This document shows, in pieces, positions 14,851 through 22,252 of a DNA stretch of 64,000 nt (position 1 is its first letter; the number at the start of each line of letters is the position of its first letter). This stretch comes from Streptomyces flaveolus. Lineage in GTDB: Bacteria; Actinomycetota; Actinomycetes; Streptomycetales; Streptomycetaceae. Location of the stretch: positions 62,001 through 126,000 of the forward strand of contig NZ_JNWV01000033.1 in the NCBI RefSeq assembly GCF_000716535.1. The letters are read 5' to 3'. A program made the translations under genes and the position numbers. A model generated the notes under the pieces. That model was given only the letters and a program-made list of their open reading frames with translations. It ran no database searches and was not told where the DNA came from.

Positions 14851-16607
14851 CGCGCGAGTTCCTTTACGAGTGAGCCGCTGAGGAAGGCCAGCACCGCCCG
14901 GGCGGTCGCGTCGTTCTGCCGGAACGCGGGCCCGCCGGTGCGGGGGCGGGTGAAGGCGCCGGGGGCGCGGGTGTCGGTGTACGGGCCGAGCGCGAAGCGC
15001 CGGGGGTGCGGGCGCCCGGCACGGTCGAGGACGCGGCCGTCGCCGGGCTCGACGCGGAGCAGCCCGTCGGGGGTCTCGGCGGCACCGTCGGCGTGCAGTG
15101 CGCGCAACAGGCTGTCGCGGGCGCGCCGGACGGTGGGCGCGGGCAGCCGGGCCTCCACCAGCGCCCGGGCCTCTACGGAGAAGCCCGGCACGGTGGGGCT
15201 GGTGGCCCGGAACACCCCGTCCCCGGCGGTGACGGCCATGCCGGCCCCGACGAACCGCAGCAGTCCGGCCCGGGACAGGGCGAGCATCTGCCGCAGCCGG
15301 GGCCCGGGCGGCCCGGACGCCAGGTAGCTGAAGAACCCGTGCCACCAGGACCCGATGTCCCCGAGCCGCACCAGCTGCCCGTAGACGGAGAGCAGCCCGA
15401 GGAAGACGGCCAGGTCGGGGCTGTGGGCGGGATCGTGGCGGCGTCGCAGGTCGTCCTCGATGTAGCCCCTGAGCCCGTCCTGGAAGGCGTCGTGCGAGGC
15501 GTACCGCACGCCGTCCAGGGGGTGGTCGAGCGCGGTGAGGTCGAGCCGGTCGGCCGGGTCCGGTACGGCGGCGGCGACGAGCGCCCGGATTTCGGCGGGG
15601 TCGCCGGCCGCCGCGTACTTCTCCTCGAAGTCGGCCCAGGCCATCGCCGTACGCTTGGGGTGGGCGGTGAACAGCCGATGGTAGTGGGCGAAGCCCAGCT
15701 CCTTCTCGGCCAGGGGCCACACATCGCGCCGGAAGTCGAAGCCTTGGGGCCGGGCCAGCAGCTCCGCCACCTCGGCGGGACCGAGGAAGCGGGGCAGCGG
15801 GGGCCGGTCGCCGGTCCAGTCGTAGCCGATCTTCGAGTGGTACGGCACTCCGCGCCGCGAGCCGACGTACAGCACCGGTTCCCGCCCCGAGGGACGGTAC
15901 GTCCCGCCCTCGTACCGTCCGCCGCGCCCCTCGGTGAGCAGCACCATCAGGTCCACGAAGGCCAGTCCGAAGCCGCGGACGAGGACGGGTTCGCCGGGCG
16001 CCAGCGCGGACAGGTCGCTGTCGGCGGTGAAGTCGGGCGGCAGGTGCACCAGGCCGTGCTCACGGGCGTACGCAGCCAACTCGCTCTGTTGTGCGTCGAG
16101 TTCGCTGTCAAGGTGGCCCAGGGCGAGGATCACCAGGTCGGCCGGGAGCGGGTGCCGGCGGCCCTCCAGCCACACCCGCTGGCGGCCCTTACGGGGGCCG
16201 TCGACCCGCAGCGCGCGGTGGGGGTGGTGGTGGACGGTGACGTTCGGGGGCAGGTCGGCGACGGCCCGTTCGTACACCCAGCGCAGATAGCGGCCCTGGA
16301 GCTGCCGGTCGGGGAAGGTACGGCCGTCCAGCCGGGCCCACTCGTGCAGGGTCGGACCCTCGCGCACCGGTCCGGCCATGGCCACCGTGTCGTCGGTGAA
16401 CATGGTGACGTCCTCGGCCTGCGAGTTCATCCACAGCAGCGGCGACTGCGCCTGCCGCCATATGCGCCCGCCACCGGGCGGATGGGGGTCGACCAGGTGG
16501 ATGTCGAGGCCCGGACCGGCGTACAGGTCGGGCGCGTTGGCGGCGAGGCGTTCGAGGAGGCCGGTCCCCCGCGGCCCGGCTCCGACGATGACGAGCTGCT
16601 GCCTCAT
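14847..16607 (-). CDS. FAD/NAD(P)-binding protein (NAD_binding_9 type) within the ABC operon
   Basis: This 586-aa protein begins MRQQLVIVGAGPRGTGLLER, a Rossmann dinucleotide site (GAGPRG, residues 9-14), followed by HLVDPHPPGGGRIWR, LLWMNSQAEDVTMF, and a second nucleotide region with DLVILALGH and VLVRGFGLAFVDLM. The pattern fits the large FAD-NAD(P)-binding family found next to transporters and siderophore or sulfur genes. It overlaps the permease stop and the ATPase start by 4 bp each (ATGA), so it is made with the transporter. It may oxidise or reduce the imported compound, or supply reduced flavin to the LLM enzyme. The exact reaction is unknown. Confidence 0.85.
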   Translation of the reverse strand: MRQQLVIVGAGPRGTGLLERLAANAPDLYAGPGLDIHLVDPHPPGGGRIWRQAQSPLLWMNSQAEDVTMFTDDTVAMAGPVREGPTLHEWARLDGRTFPDRQLQGRYLRWVYERAVADLPPNVTVHHHPHRALRVDGPRKGRQRVWLEGRRHPLPADLVILALGHLDSELDAQQSELAAYAREHGLVHLPPDFTADSDLSALAPGEPVLVRGFGLAFVDLMVLLTEGRGGRYEGGTYRPSGREPVLYVGSRRGVPYHSKIGYDWTGDRPPLPRFLGPAEVAELLARPQGFDFRRDVWPLAEKELGFAHYHRLFTAHPKRTAMAWADFEEKYAAAGDPAEIRALVAAAVPDPADRLDLTALDHPLDGVRYASHDAFQDGLRGYIEDDLRRRHDPAHSPDLAVFLGLLSVYGQLVRLGDIGSWWHGFFSYLASGPPGPRLRQMLALSRAGLLRFVGAGMAVTAGDGVFRATSPTVPGFSVEARALVEARLPAPTVRRARDSLLRALHADGAAETPDGLLRVEPGDGRVLDRAGRPHPRRFALGPYTDTRAPGAFTRPRTGGPAFRQNDATARAVLAFLSGSLVKELAR

Positions 16608-17461
16608 CGCGCGTTCTCCGTGCCGCGCGCGTAGTGCTTCTCCACGTAGTGCTGGGCGATGCCCAGCAGGGAGGTGACGACGGCGTACCAGAGGGTGGCG
16701 ACCATCAGCAGCGGGATCACCTGATAGGTGCGGTGGTAGATCAACTGGGCGGAGAACAGCAGGTCGTCGACGGCGATGACGCTGACGATCGAGGTGCCCT
16801 TGAGGGTGCCGATCAGCATGTTGCCGGCGGGCGGCACGATGGCGCGCATCGCCTGCGGCAGCACGATCCGCCGCCAGCGACGCCACCGGCTCAGACCGAG
16901 CGCCTGGGCGGCCTCGATCTGCCCGCGGTCGACGGAGAGGATGCCGCCGCGGACGACCTCGGCGGCGTAGGCGGCCTCGTGCAGGGTGAGGCCGATGATC
17001 GCGACGGCGACCGGGGTGAGCAGGTCGACGGTCCTCACGCCGAACACCCGCGGGTACAGCGCCCCGATGTTGAACCACAGCAGCAGCTGCACCAGGATCG
17101 GGATGGAGCGGAACAGCCACACGTATCCCCGGCTGACCGCCCGGAGCACGGGGTTGGCGGAGAGCCGGAACACGGCGAGCAGGGTGCCGAGGGCGAAGCC
17201 GAGGACCATCACGACCGCGGTCAGCCACAGCGTGAGCCACAGCCCGCGCAGGACGGAGTCCGAGGTGAAGTAGTCGCCGACGACGTCCCATTGGAACGCC
17301 TCGTTGTGGACGACGGAGTTGACGGCGAACCCGAGCAGCGCGAGGACGACGACGGCCGCCGCCCACTGGCCGTACCGGCGCTGCGGGACGATCCGCGGGG
17401 CGTCCGCGGGCTCGGGTGTGTCCGGGACCGCGGGGATTTTGGCGAGGGTGTCGGATGACAT
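16604..17461 (-). CDS. polar amino acid ABC transporter permease
   Basis: This 285-aa protein has a cytosolic N-terminus, an extra first membrane segment (WAAAVVVLALLGFAVNSVV), then the HisM/GlnP-type permease domain with TLWLTAVVMVLGFALGTLLA and the EAA loop EAAQALGLSRWRRWRRIVLPQ that contacts the ATPase. It should form the membrane channel of the importer with the downstream ATPase and the divergently encoded binding lipoprotein. Its stop overlaps the flavoprotein start. Only one permease gene is present, so the channel is probably a homodimer. Confidence 0.93.
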   Translation of the reverse strand: MSSDTLAKIPAVPDTPEPADAPRIVPQRRYGQWAAAVVVLALLGFAVNSVVHNEAFQWDVVGDYFTSDSVLRGLWLTLWLTAVVMVLGFALGTLLAVFRLSANPVLRAVSRGYVWLFRSIPILVQLLLWFNIGALYPRVFGVRTVDLLTPVAVAIIGLTLHEAAYAAEVVRGGILSVDRGQIEAAQALGLSRWRRWRRIVLPQAMRAIVPPAGNMLIGTLKGTSIVSVIAVDDLLFSAQLIYHRTYQVIPLLMVATLWYAVVTSLLGIAQHYVEKHYARGTENAR

Positions 17462-17684
17462 GCGAAGGCTCCGTGACGCGCGTCGCCGAGGACGCGCTGA
17501 GTCGTCAGAACGGGTGGTGCCTTCACACGGGGCGCGCCGTGCGGCGCGGTACGGCCGAGCCCCTCAGCAGGGCCGTGCGTCGAGAGTACGTGGGCGTTTC
17601 CGCCCGCTGTCAAGGTTGTCCAGACTGTGAGCCGTACATCTCAAGTCGGTTGACGCGGAACCGGATGCCTGTTCCACTTGGCCC

Positions 17685-17756
17685 ATGCGTCCACAGCAGT
17701 GGCTGGTCACCCGCTCCCACATCGACTTCGGTCGCGTGTGGTCCTCGTCCTGTTGA
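17685..17756 (+). CDS. leader peptide ahead of the binding-protein gene
   Basis: ATG at 17685 opens a 23-codon frame MRPQQWLVTRSHIDFGRVWS-SSC, ending TGT TGA. Short Streptomyces peptides with an R-H-x-D-x-x-R-V core and a terminal Cys are annotated as putative leader peptides, often upstream of sulfur-related transport and assimilation genes. In mycobacteria Cys-containing short frames act as cysteine-responsive attenuators. A hairpin follows 18 nt after the stop and the transporter lipoprotein starts 141 nt after it. The peptide likely regulates by translation rather than acting in itself. Confidence 0.65.
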   Translation: MRPQQWLVTRSHIDFGRVWSSSC

Positions 17757-17773
17757 GCTGACCCCCTGCTCCC

Positions 17774-17792
17774 GCCCGCCCACCGGGCGGGC
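17774..17792 (+). promoter_or_regulatory. attenuator-type hairpin after the leader peptide
   Basis: Perfect 8-bp arms GCCCGCCC and GGGCGGGC enclose ACC, directly downstream of the leader stop and before the lipoprotein gene. This is the position expected for a terminator or a structure controlled by ribosome stalling. No U-tract follows. Confidence 0.5.
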
Positions 17793-17897
17793 CTGCTCGC
17801 GTTCTCCCGCCGGTTCCCGGCCTGTTCTCCGCCTTCACACGCGCACCCCTCCCCTCGCGTTTCCGCACACCCTTCCGCCTCAGGAGACCGCTACCCG

Positions 17898-18845
17898 ATG
17901 CGCACGCCCACTTATCGCCATTTCATGCCCTTTGTCGCCATCACCTCGGCCGCGCTGCTCCTCACCGCCTGCGGCTCCGGGTCCGGCGGTACGGGCGGTA
18001 CGGACGCCTCCGGGGTGGCGGCCGAGACCGACGAGGTGCCCACCACGGACGTCGTCTCCGCGGTGCGGAAGGACGACGCCGCGGCGAAGCTGCTGCCCGC
18101 CGGCACCACGAGCCTCACCGTCGCGGTCAGCGTCGGCGGCACCCCGCCCGGCACCACCTACCTCGCCGACGGCACGACCCTGACCGGCCAGGACGTCGAC
18201 TTCGCCAAGGCGGTCGCCCGGGCGCTCGGCATCAGGCTGAGGATCGAGCAGGCGAGCTTCGAGGCGATCCTGCCCGCCCTGGACAGCGGCAAGTACGACT
18301 TCGGCGCGAGCAACTTCGGCGTCACGGACGAGCGCCGCAGGACCATCGACTTCGTCACCTACGTCAACGACGGCCAGGGCTTCGCCACCCGCGAGGACAG
18401 CAAGCTTGCGAAGATCACCGATCTGAAGCAGCTGTGCGGTCTGAACGTCGCGACCGGTGCCGGCACGACGTTCGAGGCCACGCTGGAGGCCGGCAAGCAC
18501 GTGTGCGCCGACGCGGGCGAGAAGCCGTACCGGGTGCAGACGTACGCCGAGTCGAGCGCGATCTGGTCCTCGCTCCAGCAGGGCCGCAGCGACATCGTGA
18601 TGTCCACGATCAACGGCCTGCGGTACGCCGTGGCGCACCAGCGGGGCCTGAAGTTCCTCAACGAGTACCACCGCCTGGACGTCGGTTTCGCCTTCAAGAA
18701 GGGCACGAAACTGGCGCCGGCGTTCCAGGCGGCGGTGAACAAGCTGCTGGCCGACGGCACCTACGACAGGATCCTCGAGAAGTGGGGCACCACGGGTTCA
18801 GCGATCGAGAAGTCGCGGATCAGCCCGCCGGAACTGAGGAACTGA
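17898..18845 (+). CDS. amino-acid-type ABC transporter substrate-binding lipoprotein
   Basis: The 315-aa protein has a signal peptide with lipobox LLTAC (Cys25), a Gly/Ser linker, then a type-3 periplasmic-binding domain: TVAVSVGGTPPGTTYLADG, GQDVDFAKAVARALGIRLR, IEQASFEAILPALDSGKYDF, and a C-terminal ADGTYDRILEKWG motif. It should capture a polar amino acid or related compound outside the membrane for the divergently encoded permease and ATPase. It lies 436 bp from the permease start; the gap carries a leader peptide and hairpin. The specificity cannot be read off, but the context suggests a sulfur compound. Confidence 0.92.
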   Translation: MRTPTYRHFMPFVAITSAALLLTACGSGSGGTGGTDASGVAAETDEVPTTDVVSAVRKDDAAAKLLPAGTTSLTVAVSVGGTPPGTTYLADGTTLTGQDVDFAKAVARALGIRLRIEQASFEAILPALDSGKYDFGASNFGVTDERRRTIDFVTYVNDGQGFATREDSKLAKITDLKQLCGLNVATGAGTTFEATLEAGKHVCADAGEKPYRVQTYAESSAIWSSLQQGRSDIVMSTINGLRYAVAHQRGLKFLNEYHRLDVGFAFKKGTKLAPAFQAAVNKLLADGTYDRILEKWGTTGSAIEKSRISPPELRN

Positions 18846-18952
18846 CGTCTCCCGCTCTCAGGCGTCGCACGATCAGGTCCTTTTAGGAGAAGCCGAGGCG
18901 CGGGCGGGCGACGGCCGGGGTGCACTGCCCCCGGTGGGCGTCGGCAGCGGTC

Positions 18953-20218
18953 TCAGCAACCGTCGCACGGGCAGCAGCAGTCACAGCCGTCGCAGGCACA
19001 GTCGCAGTTCCGGCAGCAGCCCTCCCGCTTCTTCCGGGACCACGGTCCTTCGTACTCCTCGGCGCAGCACATCTTGCAGGTGCAGCACAGCGCGAAGAAC
19101 ATCCCGCAGCCCGCCCAGAAACCGCGGCGGCCCTTGACCGGCTCGGGCGGCGGCCCGAAGCCGCCCCCGAAACCACCGCCGCCTCCGCCGAAGCCGCCGC
19201 CCCCGCCGGGAGAACCGCCGCCGGCATACGGATTGCCCGGGAGCGGGGCACCGGCGCCCTGCGGATTGCCGGCGCCGTACGGCTGTTGCGGTACTCCGGC
19301 ACCGTACGGCCCCGGGGCGTACGGACCCTGCGGCGCGCCCGGCTGGTGCGCCGCGCACACCGGTGCCGTGCCGAAAGCGTGGTCCACCGAGCGGCGCAGT
19401 TCGTGGACGAGGAGGAGGTGGACGAGCCGGCCGTCGCGGAACTCGGCCTCCCGGAGGGCGAGCCGGATGCCGTGCAGGGCGTCGTCGGCGAGCCGGCGCG
19501 CCTCGGTGAGGGGCGTGCCGGTGGCGGTGAGCGGGTTCCAGGCACCCGACAGGGCGTCGGCCCGCTGGTCCTCCACCGCGTCCAGCAGGTGGGCGAGGCG
19601 GCCGAAGAGGCGTCCGGCCTCGGCCAGCGGCCCGGCGTTGTCCGGCCGCCCGGCCAGCACCGCGGTGTGGGCGAAGGCCGCGGCGGTCGCGGTCTCGGTC
19701 GGCTCGGTGACCGTCAGGACCGGAGTGCCGAGTCCGGCCAGGGCCTCCACGCCGGGCTGCCGGTCGACGGCGTCCACGAGGACGCCGGTGTCGAAGCCGA
19801 CCGCCGCCCCGCCGCGCTCCCCGGCCCGGCCCCAGTTCGCGGCGACCCGGCGCGCGGCGGCGGCGACCGGCGCCCGGGCCAGCAGTCCGTCACGGTCGGC
19901 GACGTGGTCGCGCACCTTCGCGGAGGCGAGCACGAGGGAGACGGCGGCGGCGAGCCGAGCACCCTCACCCTGGGCGACGGACGCGGTCCGCATGCCACGC
20001 AGCGCACACGGCCCGGCCGTACGGCGGGTGCCGCTCAGCGGGCCCGTCTGAGCCTCTGTCAGGACCGATATGAGAAGCCCGTCGTAATTTGTCACGATTC
20101 GTGCGAGCTGACCGTGGTCGCGGCGCAGGGACAGGCACAGCCCGCACAAGTGCGCCATCCAGTCGGCCTTGAGCCGCTCACCGAGCCGGTGGGCGCAAGG
20201 CCTGACGATTCCGAACAC
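18953..20218 (-). CDS. DUF5685 family protein with Cys-rich C-terminal tail
   Basis: The 421-aa protein has a helical N-terminal domain of about 290 residues beginning MFGIVRPCAHRLGERLKADW, with Cys8, Cys25 and Cys28 (HLCGLCLSLRRDHGQ) and a later GPCALRG, the DUF5685 pattern. A Gly/Pro/Tyr/Ala-rich linker of about 70 residues follows. The last 51 residues contain 17 cysteines, many as CC, CxC or CCC, ending DCCCPCDGC. The function of the family is unknown. The Cys pattern suggests metal binding or palmitate-like anchoring, but neither is shown. It converges with the lipoprotein gene and is divergent from the SepF-like gene. Confidence 0.8.
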   Translation of the reverse strand: MFGIVRPCAHRLGERLKADWMAHLCGLCLSLRRDHGQLARIVTNYDGLLISVLTEAQTGPLSGTRRTAGPCALRGMRTASVAQGEGARLAAAVSLVLASAKVRDHVADRDGLLARAPVAAAARRVAANWGRAGERGGAAVGFDTGVLVDAVDRQPGVEALAGLGTPVLTVTEPTETATAAAFAHTAVLAGRPDNAGPLAEAGRLFGRLAHLLDAVEDQRADALSGAWNPLTATGTPLTEARRLADDALHGIRLALREAEFRDGRLVHLLLVHELRRSVDHAFGTAPVCAAHQPGAPQGPYAPGPYGAGVPQQPYGAGNPQGAGAPLPGNPYAGGGSPGGGGGFGGGGGGFGGGFGPPPEPVKGRRGFWAGCGMFFALCCTCKMCCAEEYEGPWSRKKREGCCRNCDCACDGCDCCCPCDGC

Positions 20219-20484
20219 ATCATCCCCCGTACTGTGATACGACGTTGGCGTTCACCCGTACGCACCGTGCATCACCCGTCCGCCGCAGACAATCATATTT
20301 CACTCTCAGTCAGCAGCCGTATGAGTCTCGACCCTTGGGGCACAAGGACTCTCGACGGATCCGCTGTGCACCAGTACCGTCACAAACCCCCCGCGCGGCG
20401 TCTATCCACTTGGCGCGCCGTCCGCATCATGGATGACCATAGGGATGCGGAAAGCAAGAAAGACCGCTGTGAGAGGAGGCGTCC

Positions 20485-20922
20485 ATGGGATCGGTACGCA
20501 AGGCGAGTGCGTGGCTCGGCCTCGTCGACGACAACGATGACGAGCGCTACTACGACGACGACTACTCCGAGGGCACCGAGTCCGGGGACGCCTGGGTCAC
20601 CGACCCCCGGGTGAAGGTGGCCACGGACACGGCCGAGGAGAAGGGCCGCCGGATCGGCACGGTGACCCCGGACAGCTTCCGGGACGCCCGCGCCATCGGC
20701 GAGCTGTTCCGGGACGGGGTCCCGGTCATCATGAACCTCACCAACATGGAGCCCGGCGACGCCAAGCGGGTCGTGGACTTCGCGGCGGGGCTCATCTTCG
20801 GTCTGCGCGGCTCGATCGACCGCGTCTCGAACCGGGTGTTCCTGCTCACCCCGGCCGACACCGAGATCATCAGCGGCGATGCGTCCGCCCACCGCTCGGA
20901 CGGCTTCTTCAACCAGAGCTGA
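20485..20922 (+). CDS. sepF: SepF-like cell division protein
   Basis: This 145-aa protein has an acidic, Tyr/Asp-rich linker (residues 15-35) and a SepF core: [64 protein letters not shown] (split here only for description). SepF dimers bind FtsZ and the membrane at the septum. It lacks the clear N-terminal amphipathic helix of main SepF and is not next to ftsZ, so it is a paralogue; from memory it matches S. coelicolor SflA, which limits Z-ring spread. An excellent RBS GAGGAGG precedes the ATG. Expression may be linked to hyphal septation, which is inference. Confidence 0.88.
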   Translation: MGSVRKASAWLGLVDDNDDERYYDDDYSEGTESGDAWVTDPRVKVATDTAEEKGRRIGTVTPDSFRDARAIGELFRDGVPVIMNLTNMEPGDAKRVVDFAAGLIFGLRGSIDRVSNRVFLLTPADTEIISGDASAHRSDGFFNQS

Positions 20923-20961
20923 GGCAGGGCCGCCGCACCGGCCCCGCCTCCCCACCGGGCC

Positions 20962-22152
20962 TCACCGGAAGGCGTCGAGCCCGGTGAGCGCCTTGCCCAG
21001 CACGAGCTGGTGCATCTCGACGGTGCCCTCATAGGTGAGGACCGACTCCAGGTTGGTCGCGTGCCGCATCACCGGGTACTCCAGGGAGATCCCGTTGGCA
21101 CCGAGGATCGTCCGCGCCGTACGGCAGATCTCGATGGCCTCGCGGACGTTGTTGAGCTTGCCGAAGCTGACCTGCTCGGGACGCAGGCGGCCGGCGTCCA
21201 TCCGCCGCCCCAGATGGTGGGCGAGCAGAATCCCCTTGTGCAGTTCGACCGCCATGTCGGCGAGCTTGGCCTGGGTGAGCTGGAAGCCGCCGATGGGCCG
21301 CCCGAACTGCTCCCGTGACCGCGCGTAGTCGAGGGCCGCCTCGAAGCTGCTGCGCGCGGCGCCCATCGCTCCCCAGACGATGCCGTAGCGGGCGTGCGAC
21401 AGACAGCTGAGCGGTCCGCGCAGACCGGTGACCTCCGGCAGCACGGCCGTGGCGGGCAGCCGTACGTCGTCCAGGACGAGTTCGCTGGTGACGGAGGCGC
21501 GCAGGGACCACTTGTGCTTGATCTCCGGTGCCGAGAAGCCGGGACTGTCGGTGGGGACGACGAAGCCGCGGATGCCTTCCTCGGTCCGCGCCCAGACGAC
21601 GGCGACCCCGGCGACCGAGCCGTTGGTGATCCACATCTTGCGGCCGTTCAGCACCCAGTCGTCGCCGTCCCGCTTGGCGTGGGTGCGCATCGAGGCGGGG
21701 TCGGAGCCGTGGTCGGGCTCGGTCAGCCCGAAGCAGCCGATCACCTCGCCGGCCGCCATGCGGGGCAGCCATTCGAGCTTCTGCTCCTCGCTGCCGAACC
21801 GGTGGATGGCGTACATCGCGAGGGAGCCCTGCACGGAGACCAGCGACCGGATGCCCGAGTCGGCCGCCTCCAGCTCGAGACAGGCCAGGCCGTACTGGAC
21901 GGCGCTCGCGCCCGCGCAGCCGTAGCCGGTGAGGGACATGCCGAGGGCGCCGATCGAACCGAGTTCGCGGGCGAGGTCCCGGATGCCGGGCAGTTCGCCC
22001 TGCTCGTACCAGTCGGCGACGTACGGCAGCACACGGTCGGCCGCCCAGGTGCGGACGGTGTCCCGGACGGCCAGGTCCTCCGGCTCCAGCAGGTCGTCGA
22101 TCCCGAGCGGGTCGGCGGCATCGAACGGGGGCAGCTTCGCGGACGCGGACAT
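20962..22152 (-). CDS. acyl-CoA dehydrogenase (glutaryl-CoA dehydrogenase-like)
   Basis: The 396-aa enzyme has the complete acyl-CoA dehydrogenase fold: GCFGLTEPDHGSDPASMRT (flavin loop), WITNGSVAGVAVVWART, RYGIVWGAMGAARSSFEAAL, QFGRPIGGFQLTQAKLADM, and a C-terminal ESVLTYEGTVEMHQLVLGK. The Glu in TYEGT is the catalytic base of the glutaryl-CoA dehydrogenase group. It should oxidise an acyl-CoA, passing electrons to ETF. ATG at 22152 has GGAGGG upstream. A perfect small palindrome overlaps its promoter. Confidence 0.92.
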   Translation of the reverse strand: MSASAKLPPFDAADPLGIDDLLEPEDLAVRDTVRTWAADRVLPYVADWYEQGELPGIRDLARELGSIGALGMSLTGYGCAGASAVQYGLACLELEAADSGIRSLVSVQGSLAMYAIHRFGSEEQKLEWLPRMAAGEVIGCFGLTEPDHGSDPASMRTHAKRDGDDWVLNGRKMWITNGSVAGVAVVWARTEEGIRGFVVPTDSPGFSAPEIKHKWSLRASVTSELVLDDVRLPATAVLPEVTGLRGPLSCLSHARYGIVWGAMGAARSSFEAALDYARSREQFGRPIGGFQLTQAKLADMAVELHKGILLAHHLGRRMDAGRLRPEQVSFGKLNNVREAIEICRTARTILGANGISLEYPVMRHATNLESVLTYEGTVEMHQLVLGKALTGLDAFR

Positions 22153-22185
22153 GGAACACCCTCCGGGACACGGAACGTCGGCAAA

Positions 22186-22200
22186 ACTAGCAGCGCTAGT
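22186..22200. promoter_or_regulatory. palindromic operator candidate for acyl-CoA dehydrogenase gene
   Basis: ACTAGCAGCGCTAGT is a perfect 6-3-6 inverted repeat 34 bp upstream of the start. TetR-type regulators of fatty-acid genes bind such sites, but no regulator gene is adjacent. Confidence 0.5.
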
Positions 22201-22252
22201 CACGGCTCTCCGGCCGACGTTACGGTGCAGTGTCCCGCACGTCCAGAGGAGG

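Noticed and set aside
12397..15327. Very long plus-strand open frame opposite the LLM and ABC genes
   Set aside because: Antisense shadow; composition is Pro/Arg/Gly/His-rich without domains, while the minus strand encodes clear enzymes.
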